DNA from: an uncultured Alphaproteobacteria bacterium
GTDB lineage: Bacteria > Pseudomonadota > Alphaproteobacteria > VGEJ01
Assembly: GCA_913041535.1 (NCBI GenBank)
Contig: CAJWJK010000002.1
Location: forward strand, 62,001-126,000
Reading direction: 5' to 3'
Length of the DNA: 64,000 nt
Below the pieces are notes generated by a model that saw only the letters and a program-made list of their open reading frames with translations, made no database searches and was not told the DNA's origin. Position 1 is the stretch's first letter. Each line of letters starts with the position of its first letter. The position numbers and the translations under genes were made by a program. This document shows positions 26,259 to 35,322 of the stretch, one piece after another.

Positions 26259-27578
26259 ATGGCAGATCAAAAATCCACCTCGAGGGATTCGAGCACTGGC
26301 ATAGGCCTTAGTACCCTTAGTTTGCACGCTGGCCAAAAACCTGATCCGGAGACAGGCGCTCGAGCCGTACCAATATATCAGACTACATCGTACGTTTTTC
26401 CTGACACAGAATATGCTGCTTCTTTATTCAATTTGGAGCGAGTTGGTCATATTTATTCACGGATGTCCAACCCAACAACGGCGGTGTTGGAGGAGCGACT
26501 GGCCGCGCTTGAAGGAGGAGTTGGCGCGGTATGTACCTCAAGTGGGATGGCTGCGTTACATCTGGCTGTTGCTACATTGATGGGAACTGGACAACACATT
26601 GTTTCATCTTCCTCAATATATGGAGGAACTCATAATCTTTTTACCCATACACTACCAAGATTTGGGATTGAGACAACGTTTGTTAATCCTCGTGATATAG
26701 GTGCCTTTAGAGGTGCCATCCGAGAGAACACAAGACTTGTTTTTGCTGAAACTCTTGGAAACCCAGGCCTTGAGGTACTCAATATTCCCGAAGTGTCTAA
26801 AGTAGCCCATGACGCTGGAATTCCATTGCTTATTGATTCAACATTTGCTTCACCTTGGTTGTGTCGACCGGGAGACTTTGGAGCTGACATTGTTATGCAC
26901 TCGGCCACAAAGTTTTTGGGCGGTCATGGAGTTGCAATCGGTGGCGTGCTTGTCGACAGCGGAACATTTGATTGGGCGTCATCAGATCTATTTCCTACTC
27001 TAACCGAACCCTATGAAGGTTATCATGGTATTCGTTTTGCGGAGGCTTTTGGTCCTCAGGCATTTGTCATGCGCGCACGGGCAGAGGGGTTGCGTGACTT
27101 CGGTGCATGCATGAGCCCGACTAACGCATTTCACATTTTGCAGGGCGTTGAAACATTGCCTCTTAGAATGGCCCGCCACGTGGACAATGCACGCCGCATA
27201 GTTGATTTCCTTGCAGAACATGATTTCGTGTCTTGGATTACATACCCAGAGCTGCCTGATCATCCCGACCACCTTCTTGCCAAAGAATTATTGCCGCGTG
27301 GTTGCGGGGCGATATTTAGCTTTGGCGTCAAAGGTGGATATGATGCTGCCGTGAGAATAATTGAGTCGTTACAAGTTTTTTCACATCTTGCAAATGTCGG
27401 AGACGCAAAGTCGTTAGTCATTCATCCAGCGAGCACAACGCACCAGCAAATGGATCGAGCTGCTCTTGACGCGGCAGGCATTGGAGATGACCTGATCAGG
27501 CTCTCGATAGGTCTTGAGGATCCTGATGATTTGATAGATGACCTTAGGCGCGCCTTATCGCGGGCAGAACGTTCTTAA
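26259..27578 (+). CDS. O-acetylhomoserine sulfhydrylase-like PLP enzyme (Cys/Met metabolism)
   Basis: About 439-aa enzyme of the trans-sulfuration family. Features are LHAGQKPDPETGARAVPIYQTTSYVFPD, YSRMSNPTTAVLEERLAALEGGVGAVCTSSGMAA, IDSTFASPWLCRP and HSATKFLGGHG with the PLP Lys at about 218. Length and the 'SLFNLERVGHIYSRMSNPT' block favour the MetY-type O-acetylhomoserine (thiol)-lyase, which makes homocysteine from O-acetylhomoserine and sulfide. Cystathionine gamma-synthase or lyase are less likely. ATG 26259 (MADQKS) is preferred over TTG 26235. It is followed four bases later by an alpha/beta hydrolase gene. A perfect inverted repeat upstream may regulate it. Confidence 0.87.
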   Translation: MADQKSTSRDSSTGIGLSTLSLHAGQKPDPETGARAVPIYQTTSYVFPDTEYAASLFNLERVGHIYSRMSNPTTAVLEERLAALEGGVGAVCTSSGMAALHLAVATLMGTGQHIVSSSSIYGGTHNLFTHTLPRFGIETTFVNPRDIGAFRGAIRENTRLVFAETLGNPGLEVLNIPEVSKVAHDAGIPLLIDSTFASPWLCRPGDFGADIVMHSATKFLGGHGVAIGGVLVDSGTFDWASSDLFPTLTEPYEGYHGIRFAEAFGPQAFVMRARAEGLRDFGACMSPTNAFHILQGVETLPLRMARHVDNARRIVDFLAEHDFVSWITYPELPDHPDHLLAKELLPRGCGAIFSFGVKGGYDAAVRIIESLQVFSHLANVGDAKSLVIHPASTTHQQMDRAALDAAGIGDDLIRLSIGLEDPDDLIDDLRRALSRAERS

Positions 27579-27581
27579 GAG

Positions 27582-28388
27582 ATGCTTATACAAGCAACAG
27601 AGCGAACAGTTTTTTGTGGTGATGGGGGGCGGAAGCCTAGTCAGGGAGAGGCCCTAGTGGTGTTTGTGCATGCAGCAGGTGCTGATCATAGCATTTGGAC
27701 ATTGCAGGCCCGCTATTTTGCTCACCATGGCTATGCTGTCTGCGCGATTGATTTGCCGGGGCATGGACGCTCCGCCGGTCCTTCGTGCACAACTATTGAG
27801 GATATGGCGGACGTGGTGTCTAGCGCTATCTCAACATTAGAACGAGATGTTGCCATGCTGGTTGGCCATAGCATGGGAGCTCTTGTTGCCATTGAAGTAG
27901 CAGCCCGTTTACCAAACCTTATCCATCGGCTAGCGCTTCTGGGCGCAGGAATTCCGATGACAGTTAACGATCAACTCTTGACCGAAGCGCGAAGAGATGT
28001 ACCTAAGGCGGCGAGGATTATCACTGGGTGGGGTCACTCACCAGGTGCTCGCATGGGAGGGCACCCAGCACCAGGGTTATGGATGATGGGGGGGGCTGCC
28101 AGACTCATAGAGAGGGTTTCACCAAAGACATTACATGCGGATTTATCATCGTGTAATAGATACCAGGCTGGGTGTGAGGTTTTCACCAAAATTAACTGCC
28201 CAACCATACTTCTCAATGGTTCCTTGGATCGAATGGTGCCTCGACATGCATCCGTAGCTCTTGCTCAGAAAATTTCGTCCATTGAATCTATTGACATAAA
28301 TAGCGGTCATTTCATGATGAGTGAAAAGCCGGATGCTGTACTTGATGTATTGAGAAAATTTATTGATCGTGCGCCGGCTTGTGATTAG
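27582..28388 (+). CDS. alpha/beta hydrolase
   Basis: 268-aa serine hydrolase. The nucleophile elbow is GHSMG with Ser97; the oxyanion HAAGADHSIW, LPGHGRS, a late Asp in LLNGSLDRMVP and the catalytic His in INSGHFMMSEKP complete the triad. There is no signal peptide. It starts four bases after the sulfhydrylase-like gene, so the two are very likely cotranscribed. The family covers esterases, lactonases and C-C hydrolases; nothing fixes the substrate. A homoserine O-acyltransferase role is unlikely because the length and motifs differ from MetX. Confidence 0.87.
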   Translation: MLIQATERTVFCGDGGRKPSQGEALVVFVHAAGADHSIWTLQARYFAHHGYAVCAIDLPGHGRSAGPSCTTIEDMADVVSSAISTLERDVAMLVGHSMGALVAIEVAARLPNLIHRLALLGAGIPMTVNDQLLTEARRDVPKAARIITGWGHSPGARMGGHPAPGLWMMGGAARLIERVSPKTLHADLSSCNRYQAGCEVFTKINCPTILLNGSLDRMVPRHASVALAQKISSIESIDINSGHFMMSEKPDAVLDVLRKFIDRAPACD

Positions 28389-28449
28389 AAGATTTGATTC
28401 TAAATGACTCCACTAATAGCGAAAGAACTGTTCTAATGATGGTGTCCTG

Positions 28450-28674
28450 CTACTCTAAACCAAACTCCTTGAATCGTTTATTGAACTTGGCTACCTGGCC
28501 GCCCGTATCAACAAGTCGATGTCCACCCCCTGTCCACGCAGGGTGAGATTTGGGGTCTACGTCGAGAGTTAGGGTATCGCCTGGTTTTCCCCAGGTCGAA
28601 CGGGTAGTAAATGTCGAGCCGTCGGTCATAACCACATTTATATCGTGGTAGTCTGGGTGAATTTCTCGCTTCAT
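28450..28674 (-). CDS. rpmE: 50S ribosomal protein L31
   Basis: 74 aa, starting [30 protein letters not shown] and ending [23 protein letters not shown], the standard L31 pattern. It lacks the Cys pairs that bind zinc, so it is the zinc-independent (C-minus) form. GGAAG precedes the start in the minus strand. It is convergent with the hydrolase gene and divergent from the ABC exporter, an arrangement seen in other alphaproteobacteria. Confidence 0.96.
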   Translation of the reverse strand: MKREIHPDYHDINVVMTDGSTFTTRSTWGKPGDTLTLDVDPKSHPAWTGGGHRLVDTGGQVAKFNKRFKEFGLE

Positions 28675-28842
28675 ACTTCCTCTAATGCCAGGGGTGGAAA
28701 CAATACTTTGTACTGACTAGCAGGAAAGGGCTGTATAAAGAATGATGTACGGTTGATCAAGTGCATAGGTGGCATTTTGTAACGGAAAATTAACGTTACC
28801 ACTTGCGACTGGATTAACTCTCAGATAACGATACATAAGGTC

Positions 28843-30663
28843 ATGACGAAAAATCTAGACGATCGAAACACGCATAAAACCAGTAACCGCGTCTCCGGTT
28901 TATGGCCTGTTTTCTCCTATGTGCGACCATACCGTTGGGCGTTAGTCGCTACTTTGGCTTCGTTAGTTGCTGCTGCAGGAGCGACTCTTGCGATTGGTCA
29001 AGCGCTACGTCGCATGGTTGACCATGGCTTCTCAACGAATGGAGAGGCATATCTAGACCAATATTTTTTAGCGCTTTTGGGTGTGGTAGCACTTCTCGCC
29101 GGGGCGTCCTTTGCGCGCTCTTATTGTGTAGCTTGGCTTGGCGAGCGTGTAATTTCAGATATACGGAGTTCCGTTTATGGACATATTGTATCACTAAGCC
29201 CAGCCTTCTTTGAACTGACTCGAACGGGAGAGGTGCTGTCGCGTTTAACGACTGATACCACCCTGATTCAGACAGTTGTTGGCACTGGTTTGTCCGTTGC
29301 TCTTCGCAACATTCTATTGTTTTGCGGTGGGCTTGTATTGCTGATAGTTACCAGTCCTAAACTGGCTGGTTTAACTTTAGTTGTTGTGCCGGTGGTCGTT
29401 GTGCCTTTAGTACTATTTGGTCGCAGAGTTCGCCATTTGTCGAGAAGAAATCAGGATCGCGTAGCTGATATGGGGGCTCATGCGGAACAGAGTATAAACG
29501 CTATTCGCACGGTCCAAGCTTTTGGCAGAGAAGTTTTGGATCGAAGTCAGTACACAGAGACTGTTGAAGCAGCCTTTAAAGCTGCTACACAGCATGCTCG
29601 GGCACGCTCATATTTGGTAGCCGTTGTGATATTACTAGTTTTTGGGGCTGTGGATGGCGTTCTATGGATTGGTGCAAAGGATGTAATCTCTGGGTCTATG
29701 AGTGGTGGGGAACTTGCAGCGTTCGTATTTTATGCTGTTATTGTTGCAGGATCGGTAGGGGCTTTAAGCGAGATTTATGGAGATATACAGAGGGCAGCTG
29801 GAGCAGCTGAGCGCTTATTCGAGCTTCTAAACACGAAAACCGCAGTTTCTATCCCAAAACACCCTGCCCCTCTACCGTCACCGCCGTTTGGCCGCATTTC
29901 GTTTAAGCAGGTAACTTTTCAATATCCGGCGCGGCCAGAAAAAACAGTATTGTTTGATTTCAACTTGTGTGTTGGCGAAGGAGAAAGAATAGCGTTGGTT
30001 GGACCTTCGGGTTCCGGAAAAACAACCGTATTCCAGTTGCTCATGAGATACTATGACTGTGAGAAAGGCGTGGTGTCTTTTGATGATGTTGATGTTCGAA
30101 CCACTGATCTTGCAGATTTGAGAAAGAGAATTGCTCTGGTGCCCCAGGAACCGGTGATCTTTGCCACCGATGCTATGGAGAATATCCGTTATGGGGATCC
30201 AGACGCGTCTGACGCAGAGGTCAAGGCAGCTGCTCAGATTGCTCAGGCACTAGAATTTATTGAGGGCTTTCCTGATGGGTTTCGGACGCCTCTTGGAGAG
30301 CGTGGTGTCCAGCTTTCAGGGGGGCAGCGTCAACGTATTGCCATAGCCAGGGCTATTCTGTGTGATCCGGCAGTCCTGCTTTTAGACGAAGCCACAAGCG
30401 CGCTCGATGCCGAAAGCGAAAGCATGGTTCAGGAAGCGCTTGAAACAGTTATGTCAGGGCGGACGACCATAATTATAGCACACCGTTTAGCTACCGTGCT
30501 AAAGGCGGATAGGATTGTCGTTGTTGAGAATGGCTGTATTGTTGCATCCGGAAAGCATGACGATTTGATAGCGGAGGACGGTCTGTACGCGCGTCTCGCG
30601 GCACTACAGTTTGATCTGGGTTCTCTGGGTGAGTTCAAGAACTCTCGCTCAACGCTCAGTTAG
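28843..30663 (+). CDS. ABC transporter, fused permease/ATP-binding protein (exporter type, MsbA-like)
   Basis: 606-aa half-transporter that should work as a dimer. The N-terminal half has six membrane helices, beginning WALVATLASLVAAAGATLAIGQAL, with the coupling segment FELTRTGEVLSRLTTDTTLIQ. The C-terminal half is a nucleotide-binding domain: Walker A GPSGSGKTT at 387-395, Q-loop VPQEPVIFATDAMENIRYG, signature LSGGQRQR at 491, Walker B VLLLDEATSALD and H-loop IIAHRLATV. Such proteins export lipids, lipid A precursors, peptides or drugs; the substrate is unknown. The last 15 bases overlap the end of the convergent MotB-like gene. Confidence 0.92.
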   Translation: MTKNLDDRNTHKTSNRVSGLWPVFSYVRPYRWALVATLASLVAAAGATLAIGQALRRMVDHGFSTNGEAYLDQYFLALLGVVALLAGASFARSYCVAWLGERVISDIRSSVYGHIVSLSPAFFELTRTGEVLSRLTTDTTLIQTVVGTGLSVALRNILLFCGGLVLLIVTSPKLAGLTLVVVPVVVVPLVLFGRRVRHLSRRNQDRVADMGAHAEQSINAIRTVQAFGREVLDRSQYTETVEAAFKAATQHARARSYLVAVVILLVFGAVDGVLWIGAKDVISGSMSGGELAAFVFYAVIVAGSVGALSEIYGDIQRAAGAAERLFELLNTKTAVSIPKHPAPLPSPPFGRISFKQVTFQYPARPEKTVLFDFNLCVGEGERIALVGPSGSGKTTVFQLLMRYYDCEKGVVSFDDVDVRTTDLADLRKRIALVPQEPVIFATDAMENIRYGDPDASDAEVKAAAQIAQALEFIEGFPDGFRTPLGERGVQLSGGQRQRIAIARAILCDPAVLLLDEATSALDAESESMVQEALETVMSGRTTIIIAHRLATVLKADRIVVVENGCIVASGKHDDLIAEDGLYARLAALQFDLGSLGEFKNSRSTLS

Positions 30664-32118
30664 CTTGATTTCGATTCTTCGGTTTCGCGTATATGCCGTT
30701 TCGTTTCTGCCTAACTCAATCGGTTGATATTCAGCAAACCCCGTGGCTGCTAGACGTTGCGGGGGGATACCTTGTTTGGCCAGAAATTTAACAACCGCGG
30801 TTGCGCGTGCGCTCGCTAATTCCCAGTTGGATGGAAATTCGGGCGTTTTAATAGGCATACGATCAGTATGACCATCTACGCGAAGTATCCAGGGTAAATC
30901 ATCCGGGATTCGTCTGCTTATCTCCAATAGATTGGTTGCGAGATGAGCTAGGCTATCTCTTCCGTCTTCACCAAGGTCGGCAGACCCCGATTCAAAAAGA
31001 ACCTCGGATTGGAAAACAAATCTATCACCTACGATGCGAATATCGGGCCGATTGCCTAATGCGGTGCGAAGCCTACCAAAGAATTCAGATCGGTAGCGAG
31101 ACAATTCTTCAAGCTTTTGTGCTAAAGCAAGATTTAGACGCCTACCTAAGTCAGCAATAACGATATTTTGGCTGCGGTCTTTAGCCTCAGCATCGTCTAG
31201 TGCCTGCGATATTTGTGCGAGTTGGGTTCGAAGTGCTGAAATTTGCTGGTTTAGTAGCGCTACTTGTCGTTGTGCTGCGGATGATATGCCCTTTTCTTTT
31301 TCCAGCATCGCTGATCGCGTCATTTGCATCTTCTGTAGTTCGGCTAGACGCAACTCACGTTGCTCTAACTGTTTTTGGGCTAGAGAAGTTTCCCTTTCCG
31401 CTAATTGACGATTAGTCTTCTCGGTTGATAAACGGGCTAAAAGCTCTTTCGTCCGATCGCGTAGTGATGCAGTCAAGGCGTCGTTGGTTTTTAGGCGTTC
31501 GGATAACGTCGCTCTATCTTTATTGGCGCTCGCCAAGGCAGTAGCTAATTGATTTCTCTCATTTTCAAGTGTCAAGTTTCGTTTAATAAGAGCTTTTGCA
31601 TTAGTTTCTATTTCTTTCTGTGCAACAAGTAGCCGCGCGATCTCTATTTCTAAATTATTTCTTACTTCGTCTAGGGCATCTATGTCGCGGCTTAAAGATT
31701 CAATCGTAGTTAATTGCGTTAAAATCGTTTCACGGCTGGCTTGAATAGTTTCGCGTTCGCTGATGAGATCAGCTTCAGCTACATTCGCTCGGTCTGTTTC
31801 TTCGGCTAGTTGCGCGAGAATTTCCTCCTGATAGGAGGTCGAATCTTTTAATGAGGCTTCTAACTGCGACATATTTAGGCGCAGTTCATCATTTGCTTGA
31901 CGCTCCAACGCTAATATTTCACTTAATTCACTAACTTGTTCATTAAGCTGCGCCAGTGCCTCGTCGCGCCCTGAAAGGGCATCGTGTAGAAAAAATTGTG
32001 CAAGAACAAAAACGACCAACAAGAAAATTATTACTAATAAAATGGCTGAAAGCGCATCAACAAAACCGGGCCAGGTTTCTGAGCCGGCGTAGCTACGCGA
32101 TCGCCGCGATAAAGTCAT
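30649..32118 (-). CDS. MotB/OmpA-like peptidoglycan-binding protein with long coiled coil
   Basis: 489 aa. One N-terminal membrane helix (PGFVDALSAILLVIIFLLVVFVLAQFFL) has Asp21 placed like the proton-carrying Asp of MotB and TolR. About 280 residues of heptad-rich coiled coil follow (runs such as LNEQVSELSEILALERQANDELRLNMSQLEASL). The C-terminal OmpA-like domain includes LRVDGHTDRMPIKT and NWELASARATAVVKFLAKQGI, ending TRNRRIEIKLTER; it should bind peptidoglycan. It is 14 bases downstream of a MotA/ExbB-like gene, making a stator-type pair. No flagellar genes are present, so this is probably a non-flagellar energised envelope complex. Its end overlaps the ABC exporter gene. Confidence 0.83.
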   Translation of the reverse strand: MTLSRRSRSYAGSETWPGFVDALSAILLVIIFLLVVFVLAQFFLHDALSGRDEALAQLNEQVSELSEILALERQANDELRLNMSQLEASLKDSTSYQEEILAQLAEETDRANVAEADLISERETIQASRETILTQLTTIESLSRDIDALDEVRNNLEIEIARLLVAQKEIETNAKALIKRNLTLENERNQLATALASANKDRATLSERLKTNDALTASLRDRTKELLARLSTEKTNRQLAERETSLAQKQLEQRELRLAELQKMQMTRSAMLEKEKGISSAAQRQVALLNQQISALRTQLAQISQALDDAEAKDRSQNIVIADLGRRLNLALAQKLEELSRYRSEFFGRLRTALGNRPDIRIVGDRFVFQSEVLFESGSADLGEDGRDSLAHLATNLLEISRRIPDDLPWILRVDGHTDRMPIKTPEFPSNWELASARATAVVKFLAKQGIPPQRLAATGFAEYQPIELGRNETAYTRNRRIEIKLTER

Positions 32119-32132
32119 CTATGGGGAATTCC

Positions 32133-33269
32133 TCAGTGTTTTGAGTCCATGGCAGCGATTGTGCGCGCCAAAAGCTTAATCTCGCTGCGAATTTCCTGAA
32201 TAAGATCCGCACGACTTGGGCCGGATTCCTCAATAAATTTTCGGACTGAGACGTCAAGATTACGAAGATGGTCTTTGCTAGCTTGGTCAAAACCATCCCT
32301 AGCCTTATCAAGGGAGTCAGTCAGCCGTTGGAGAACAGGTTGGATTTCGAGCTGCGATTCTACAAGCCGTACCATAAGATCTTGCTCCGTTCGCATTTGA
32401 TCCGCAAGCGTCGCGAGTCTATCAGAGAATTCAAGCATACTAGCGTTCTGTTGGGTTCTGTTTTCCTCGGTACGCGCAAGTGTACGTTGTAGGTCCCCAA
32501 GGCTATCAGCTGTACCTTCTAGTAGAGCATTGATATAGGCGGGCACAGACTGTTCGCCATCTTCTGGGCTGGGGCTCGCTGTAAGTCTTGTTAGGCCTGA
32601 CAGCCATTCCTCTAGGTCGTTGTAGAAGCTACGTTGTGCTTGAGAGGCCTGTAGGTCAAGAAAACCAAGAATCAAAGATCCAGCAAGACCGAACAACGAT
32701 GATGAAAACGCTGTGCCCATTCCCGTTAGAGGTGCGCCCAGTCCCTTTTTTAGGGTGTCAAATTGAGACACAAAGTCGCTTCCTTGAAGGGTCAGGCCTT
32801 CTATAGCCCCTCTAACTGATGTTATCGTCTCTAATAATCCCCAGAATGTGCCCAGAAGACCGAGGAAGATAAGAAGACCGATTAAGTATCGTGAGATTTC
32901 ACGGGATTCATCTAATCGAGATGAGATACTGTCGAGTAAGTAACGCATGGACATCGCTGACAAAGATATCTGTCCTCGCCGTTCTTGAAGCATGGTCACC
33001 ATCGGCGCCAGTAGAATTGGTGGCTTCTGAACAGACAGTCCTGGCCCTTTAGTCCTATATTGTTCTATCCAAGAGACTTCAGGGTTGAGCATCACTACGT
33101 GACGAAACATGTATACGATGCCAAGAATAAGCACTCCGACTATAAGACCATTTAGGGCTGGGTTTGCCATAAATGCACGTAAGATTGGGTCAAATAGTGC
33201 ACCAATGACGATGGTTGCAATTAAGATAAAGACAACCATGCGAGTGAGGTAACGTTTTGGTCGTGACAC
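32133..33269 (-). CDS. MotA/TolQ/ExbB-type proton channel family protein
   Basis: 378 aa. Two N-terminal helices (about 11-30 and 40-56) are followed, after a cytoplasmic loop, by the channel pair YLIGLLIFLGLLGTFWGLLETI and APLTGMGTAFSSSLFGLAGSLILGFLDLQ, which carry the family's G-T-x-x-G and GMGTAFSSSLFG signatures. The last 130 residues are helical and charged, an unusually long cytoplasmic tail for this family. It should form a proton- or sodium-driven motor with the MotB-like protein downstream. The long tail and long-coiled-coil partner recall ZorA/ZorB of Zorya defence systems, but no Zorya helicase or nuclease is nearby, so a housekeeping envelope role is more likely. Confidence 0.84.
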   Translation of the reverse strand: MSRPKRYLTRMVVFILIATIVIGALFDPILRAFMANPALNGLIVGVLILGIVYMFRHVVMLNPEVSWIEQYRTKGPGLSVQKPPILLAPMVTMLQERRGQISLSAMSMRYLLDSISSRLDESREISRYLIGLLIFLGLLGTFWGLLETITSVRGAIEGLTLQGSDFVSQFDTLKKGLGAPLTGMGTAFSSSLFGLAGSLILGFLDLQASQAQRSFYNDLEEWLSGLTRLTASPSPEDGEQSVPAYINALLEGTADSLGDLQRTLARTEENRTQQNASMLEFSDRLATLADQMRTEQDLMVRLVESQLEIQPVLQRLTDSLDKARDGFDQASKDHLRNLDVSVRKFIEESGPSRADLIQEIRSEIKLLARTIAAMDSKH

Positions 33270-33348
33270 AGCTTAGATCCTTTTATATCACCGCATCTGG
33301 TATGCGCTCTGGATCAACTCTCGTCTTTGACATCTTGGCACAGGTGGG

Positions 33349-34374
33349 TCACCTGTCAACATATAGTATATCGACACGGTCTGTGGAATTCTGTTCGTTG
33401 GTGTCGCCGAGAGCTCGCACGTTTATTCTAGTGCTGCGGACCCCATTCTCAATCAGCACTGAGCGAACCGACAGGGCTCGTTTCAGTGATAACCTACGAG
33501 CGTTACTCGTGGTCGTAGGCCCGCCGCTCGCGTAGGCTTGCAACAAGAGATGACCGTCGCTTCCGATAATCGCATCTGCAACTAAGCGCAATTTATCGTG
33601 GTCTTGTGGAAGAATTCGCGCGCTATCTTTACGAAATTCCAGACGGAGTATTTGGCCTTCAGCGATCAAAATCTTGGTGTCGGCTGGTAGAGATGTATAC
33701 AGTTCTGATTCGGGATCGTTACCATCAGGATCGTTGGAGATGGTATTTGTATTAGCCTCTGTTTCCGTTTGAGCATGGACGGTTAGGGGTTTTTCGGTGG
33801 CCTCTAGTGACGTTAAAGAAACGTTATCCTCACTTATTTGACTTGTTGACTCTATTTGAAGATCGTTCTTATCACGAGGAAGTTCTAGCTCGTTAGGGGC
33901 CTCTACATAAGGCTCTTGACTTGCCGCTGCAACTTCCATCGTTTCAGTTTGTAACTGTACATTTGATGCTACATTAGTGTCGGTCCGCGTCTTGAAGGTT
34001 GGTGGTGTGAGCTGAACTACATGGGAAATGGAGAGCGCGTCTAGCTCAGTTAGAGGCTTTTTCCGAGGAACAGAGTTACGGCTAAATGTCGTTAGTAGAA
34101 ATTGTGTGTCTGGATGCAATTCTGATCGGCCTGGCATCAAGAGTCTTTGAAGTCTTGAATTTGCAGGATTTTTAGTGGGCTCGAGTACCGATAAGTTTAC
34201 CTCTATAAAGGGCAAGCCAGTGCCAACCACAACTGTCTGCTGTGCGCTCAGCACTTTGGGCATAGTGGCCACTACTAGAATGGCCAACGATGGAACCAAC
34301 ACTGCGCACTGTAAAATCTGATACGGCCGACTAGTCAAACAAAATGCTACGAGCCGACCGGCAAGGCCGTACAT
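33349..34374 (-). CDS. OmpA-like C-terminal domain protein of unknown function
   Basis: About 341 aa from ATG 34374. An N-terminal hydrophobic stretch (YQILQCAVLVPSLAILVVATMPKVLSAQQ) is probably a signal anchor or signal peptide. A long, poorly structured, acidic and Thr/Gln-rich middle follows. The last 110 residues resemble an OmpA-type fold: ILRLEFRKDSARILPQDHDKLRLVADAI, LLLQAYASGGPTTTSNARRLSLKRALSVRSVLIENGVRSTRINVRALG and DRVDILYV. The usual peptidoglycan-binding Asp of the motif is not clear. The track uses TTG 34482, which lacks a good ribosome-binding site. It lies between the IMPase-like gene and the MotA/MotB-like pair on the same strand, so it may be a third part of that machine. 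Confidence 0.68.
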   Translation of the reverse strand: MYGLAGRLVAFCLTSRPYQILQCAVLVPSLAILVVATMPKVLSAQQTVVVGTGLPFIEVNLSVLEPTKNPANSRLQRLLMPGRSELHPDTQFLLTTFSRNSVPRKKPLTELDALSISHVVQLTPPTFKTRTDTNVASNVQLQTETMEVAAASQEPYVEAPNELELPRDKNDLQIESTSQISEDNVSLTSLEATEKPLTVHAQTETEANTNTISNDPDGNDPESELYTSLPADTKILIAEGQILRLEFRKDSARILPQDHDKLRLVADAIIGSDGHLLLQAYASGGPTTTSNARRLSLKRALSVRSVLIENGVRSTRINVRALGDTNEQNSTDRVDILYVDR

Positions 34375-34498
34375 CTTCAACAACCCATAACACTCCTTGC
34401 CAGAGCTCCACGCTAAACTCCCAACCTTTTGTCGACAATAGCTTAGGGGTAGAGACAGGACAACCAATTTGGCTAAAAGCAAATCAGTGTCTGTCGGT

Positions 34499-35299
34499 TT
34501 AGAATCCCGTTAAAGTTCGTATTAGATGGTCGTGAATGGACGGGTTTGCCGCAACAAGATCATCTTCTGGCGGTTGGTTATTGGTATTATCTATGGCTGT
34601 AGCAAAACCACCGGCCTCCAACACGAGCGGCACCCCAGCAGCTAATGTGATGGGATCTTCATCAATAGCTATACATCCATCAAATCGTCCAGCAGCTACG
34701 TAAGCTAGGTCAAGCCCTATGCTGCCCGAGCGACGCAACTCTATCTCGTTGAATGACAGATCATGTAAACGGGTGTTACTTTGCTGTGGGTTTGGTTTCT
34801 GAAAACTTGTGGCTGGCATGGAAAGCATGGCGCCGTATAGATCTTCACGGGCCGAAACTCGCAATCTCTGGGAATCAAGGTGTGAGCCGCTACCATTTTC
34901 GGCCCAGAATGTCTCGTCACGAAGAGGATCATAAATCACGCTTGCCATGAGCCCTGAGTTGTCGAGCGCGGCGATAGATAGGCAAAAATGTGGCACTCCA
35001 TGTGCAAAATTATCTAGTCCAGAGAGTGGATCAACAAGCCAGCAAGGTCTTTTTGTTGGGATAAGTGAAGGCTTCTCCTTGCCAACAGAAGCAACGGCAA
35101 TATCGTAGTCTGTGCGGGCTCGACAAAGGTCTCGTCGCAAAGAGTCTTCCGTTCTGTTTCGAGCAGAGGATACAAACTTGGTCGGGGCGCGCCTCGACAC
35201 CTGGAGTTGCTGTAACTCACCAAAGTCACGCAATAGTGGCCTGGCTGACCGCCTCGCGGCATCGGCCATCAAATTAATTATTGGAGGGCGAAGGGCCAT
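34499..35299 (-). CDS. inositol monophosphatase-family protein with degenerate active site (SuhB-like)
   Basis: 266 aa, clearly homologous to IMPase/SuhB: CWLVDPLSGLDNFAHGVPHFCLSIA aligns with the family's DPLDGTTNF block, and RRSGSIGLDLAYVAAGRFDG and LAAGVPLVLEAGG with the late motifs. The chemistry looks lost. In the DPxDGT motif the second Asp is Ser93 and the Thr is Leu; the GEE metal site is not present (VASVGKEKP in its place); and WD of the last motif is IT (EDPITLAAG). Only Asp90 of the four metal ligands stays. E. coli SuhB has a known non-catalytic role in transcription antitermination, so a binding role is plausible. The neighbour efp ends 23 bases upstream. Confidence 0.85.
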   Translation of the reverse strand: MALRPPIINLMADAARRSARPLLRDFGELQQLQVSRRAPTKFVSSARNRTEDSLRRDLCRARTDYDIAVASVGKEKPSLIPTKRPCWLVDPLSGLDNFAHGVPHFCLSIAALDNSGLMASVIYDPLRDETFWAENGSGSHLDSQRLRVSAREDLYGAMLSMPATSFQKPNPQQSNTRLHDLSFNEIELRRSGSIGLDLAYVAAGRFDGCIAIDEDPITLAAGVPLVLEAGGFATAIDNTNNQPPEDDLVAANPSIHDHLIRTLTGF

Positions 35300-35322
35300 T
35301 CGTGACCAATCTATTTAAAAAA

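Noticed and set aside
30649-33269. Zorya-type phage defence system (ZorA/ZorB-like motor genes)
   Set aside because: No ZorC/ZorD-like or ZorE-like gene is adjacent. The neighbours are efp, a SuhB-like gene and an exporter, and similar MotA/MotB-like pairs occur as core genes in alphaproteobacteria.
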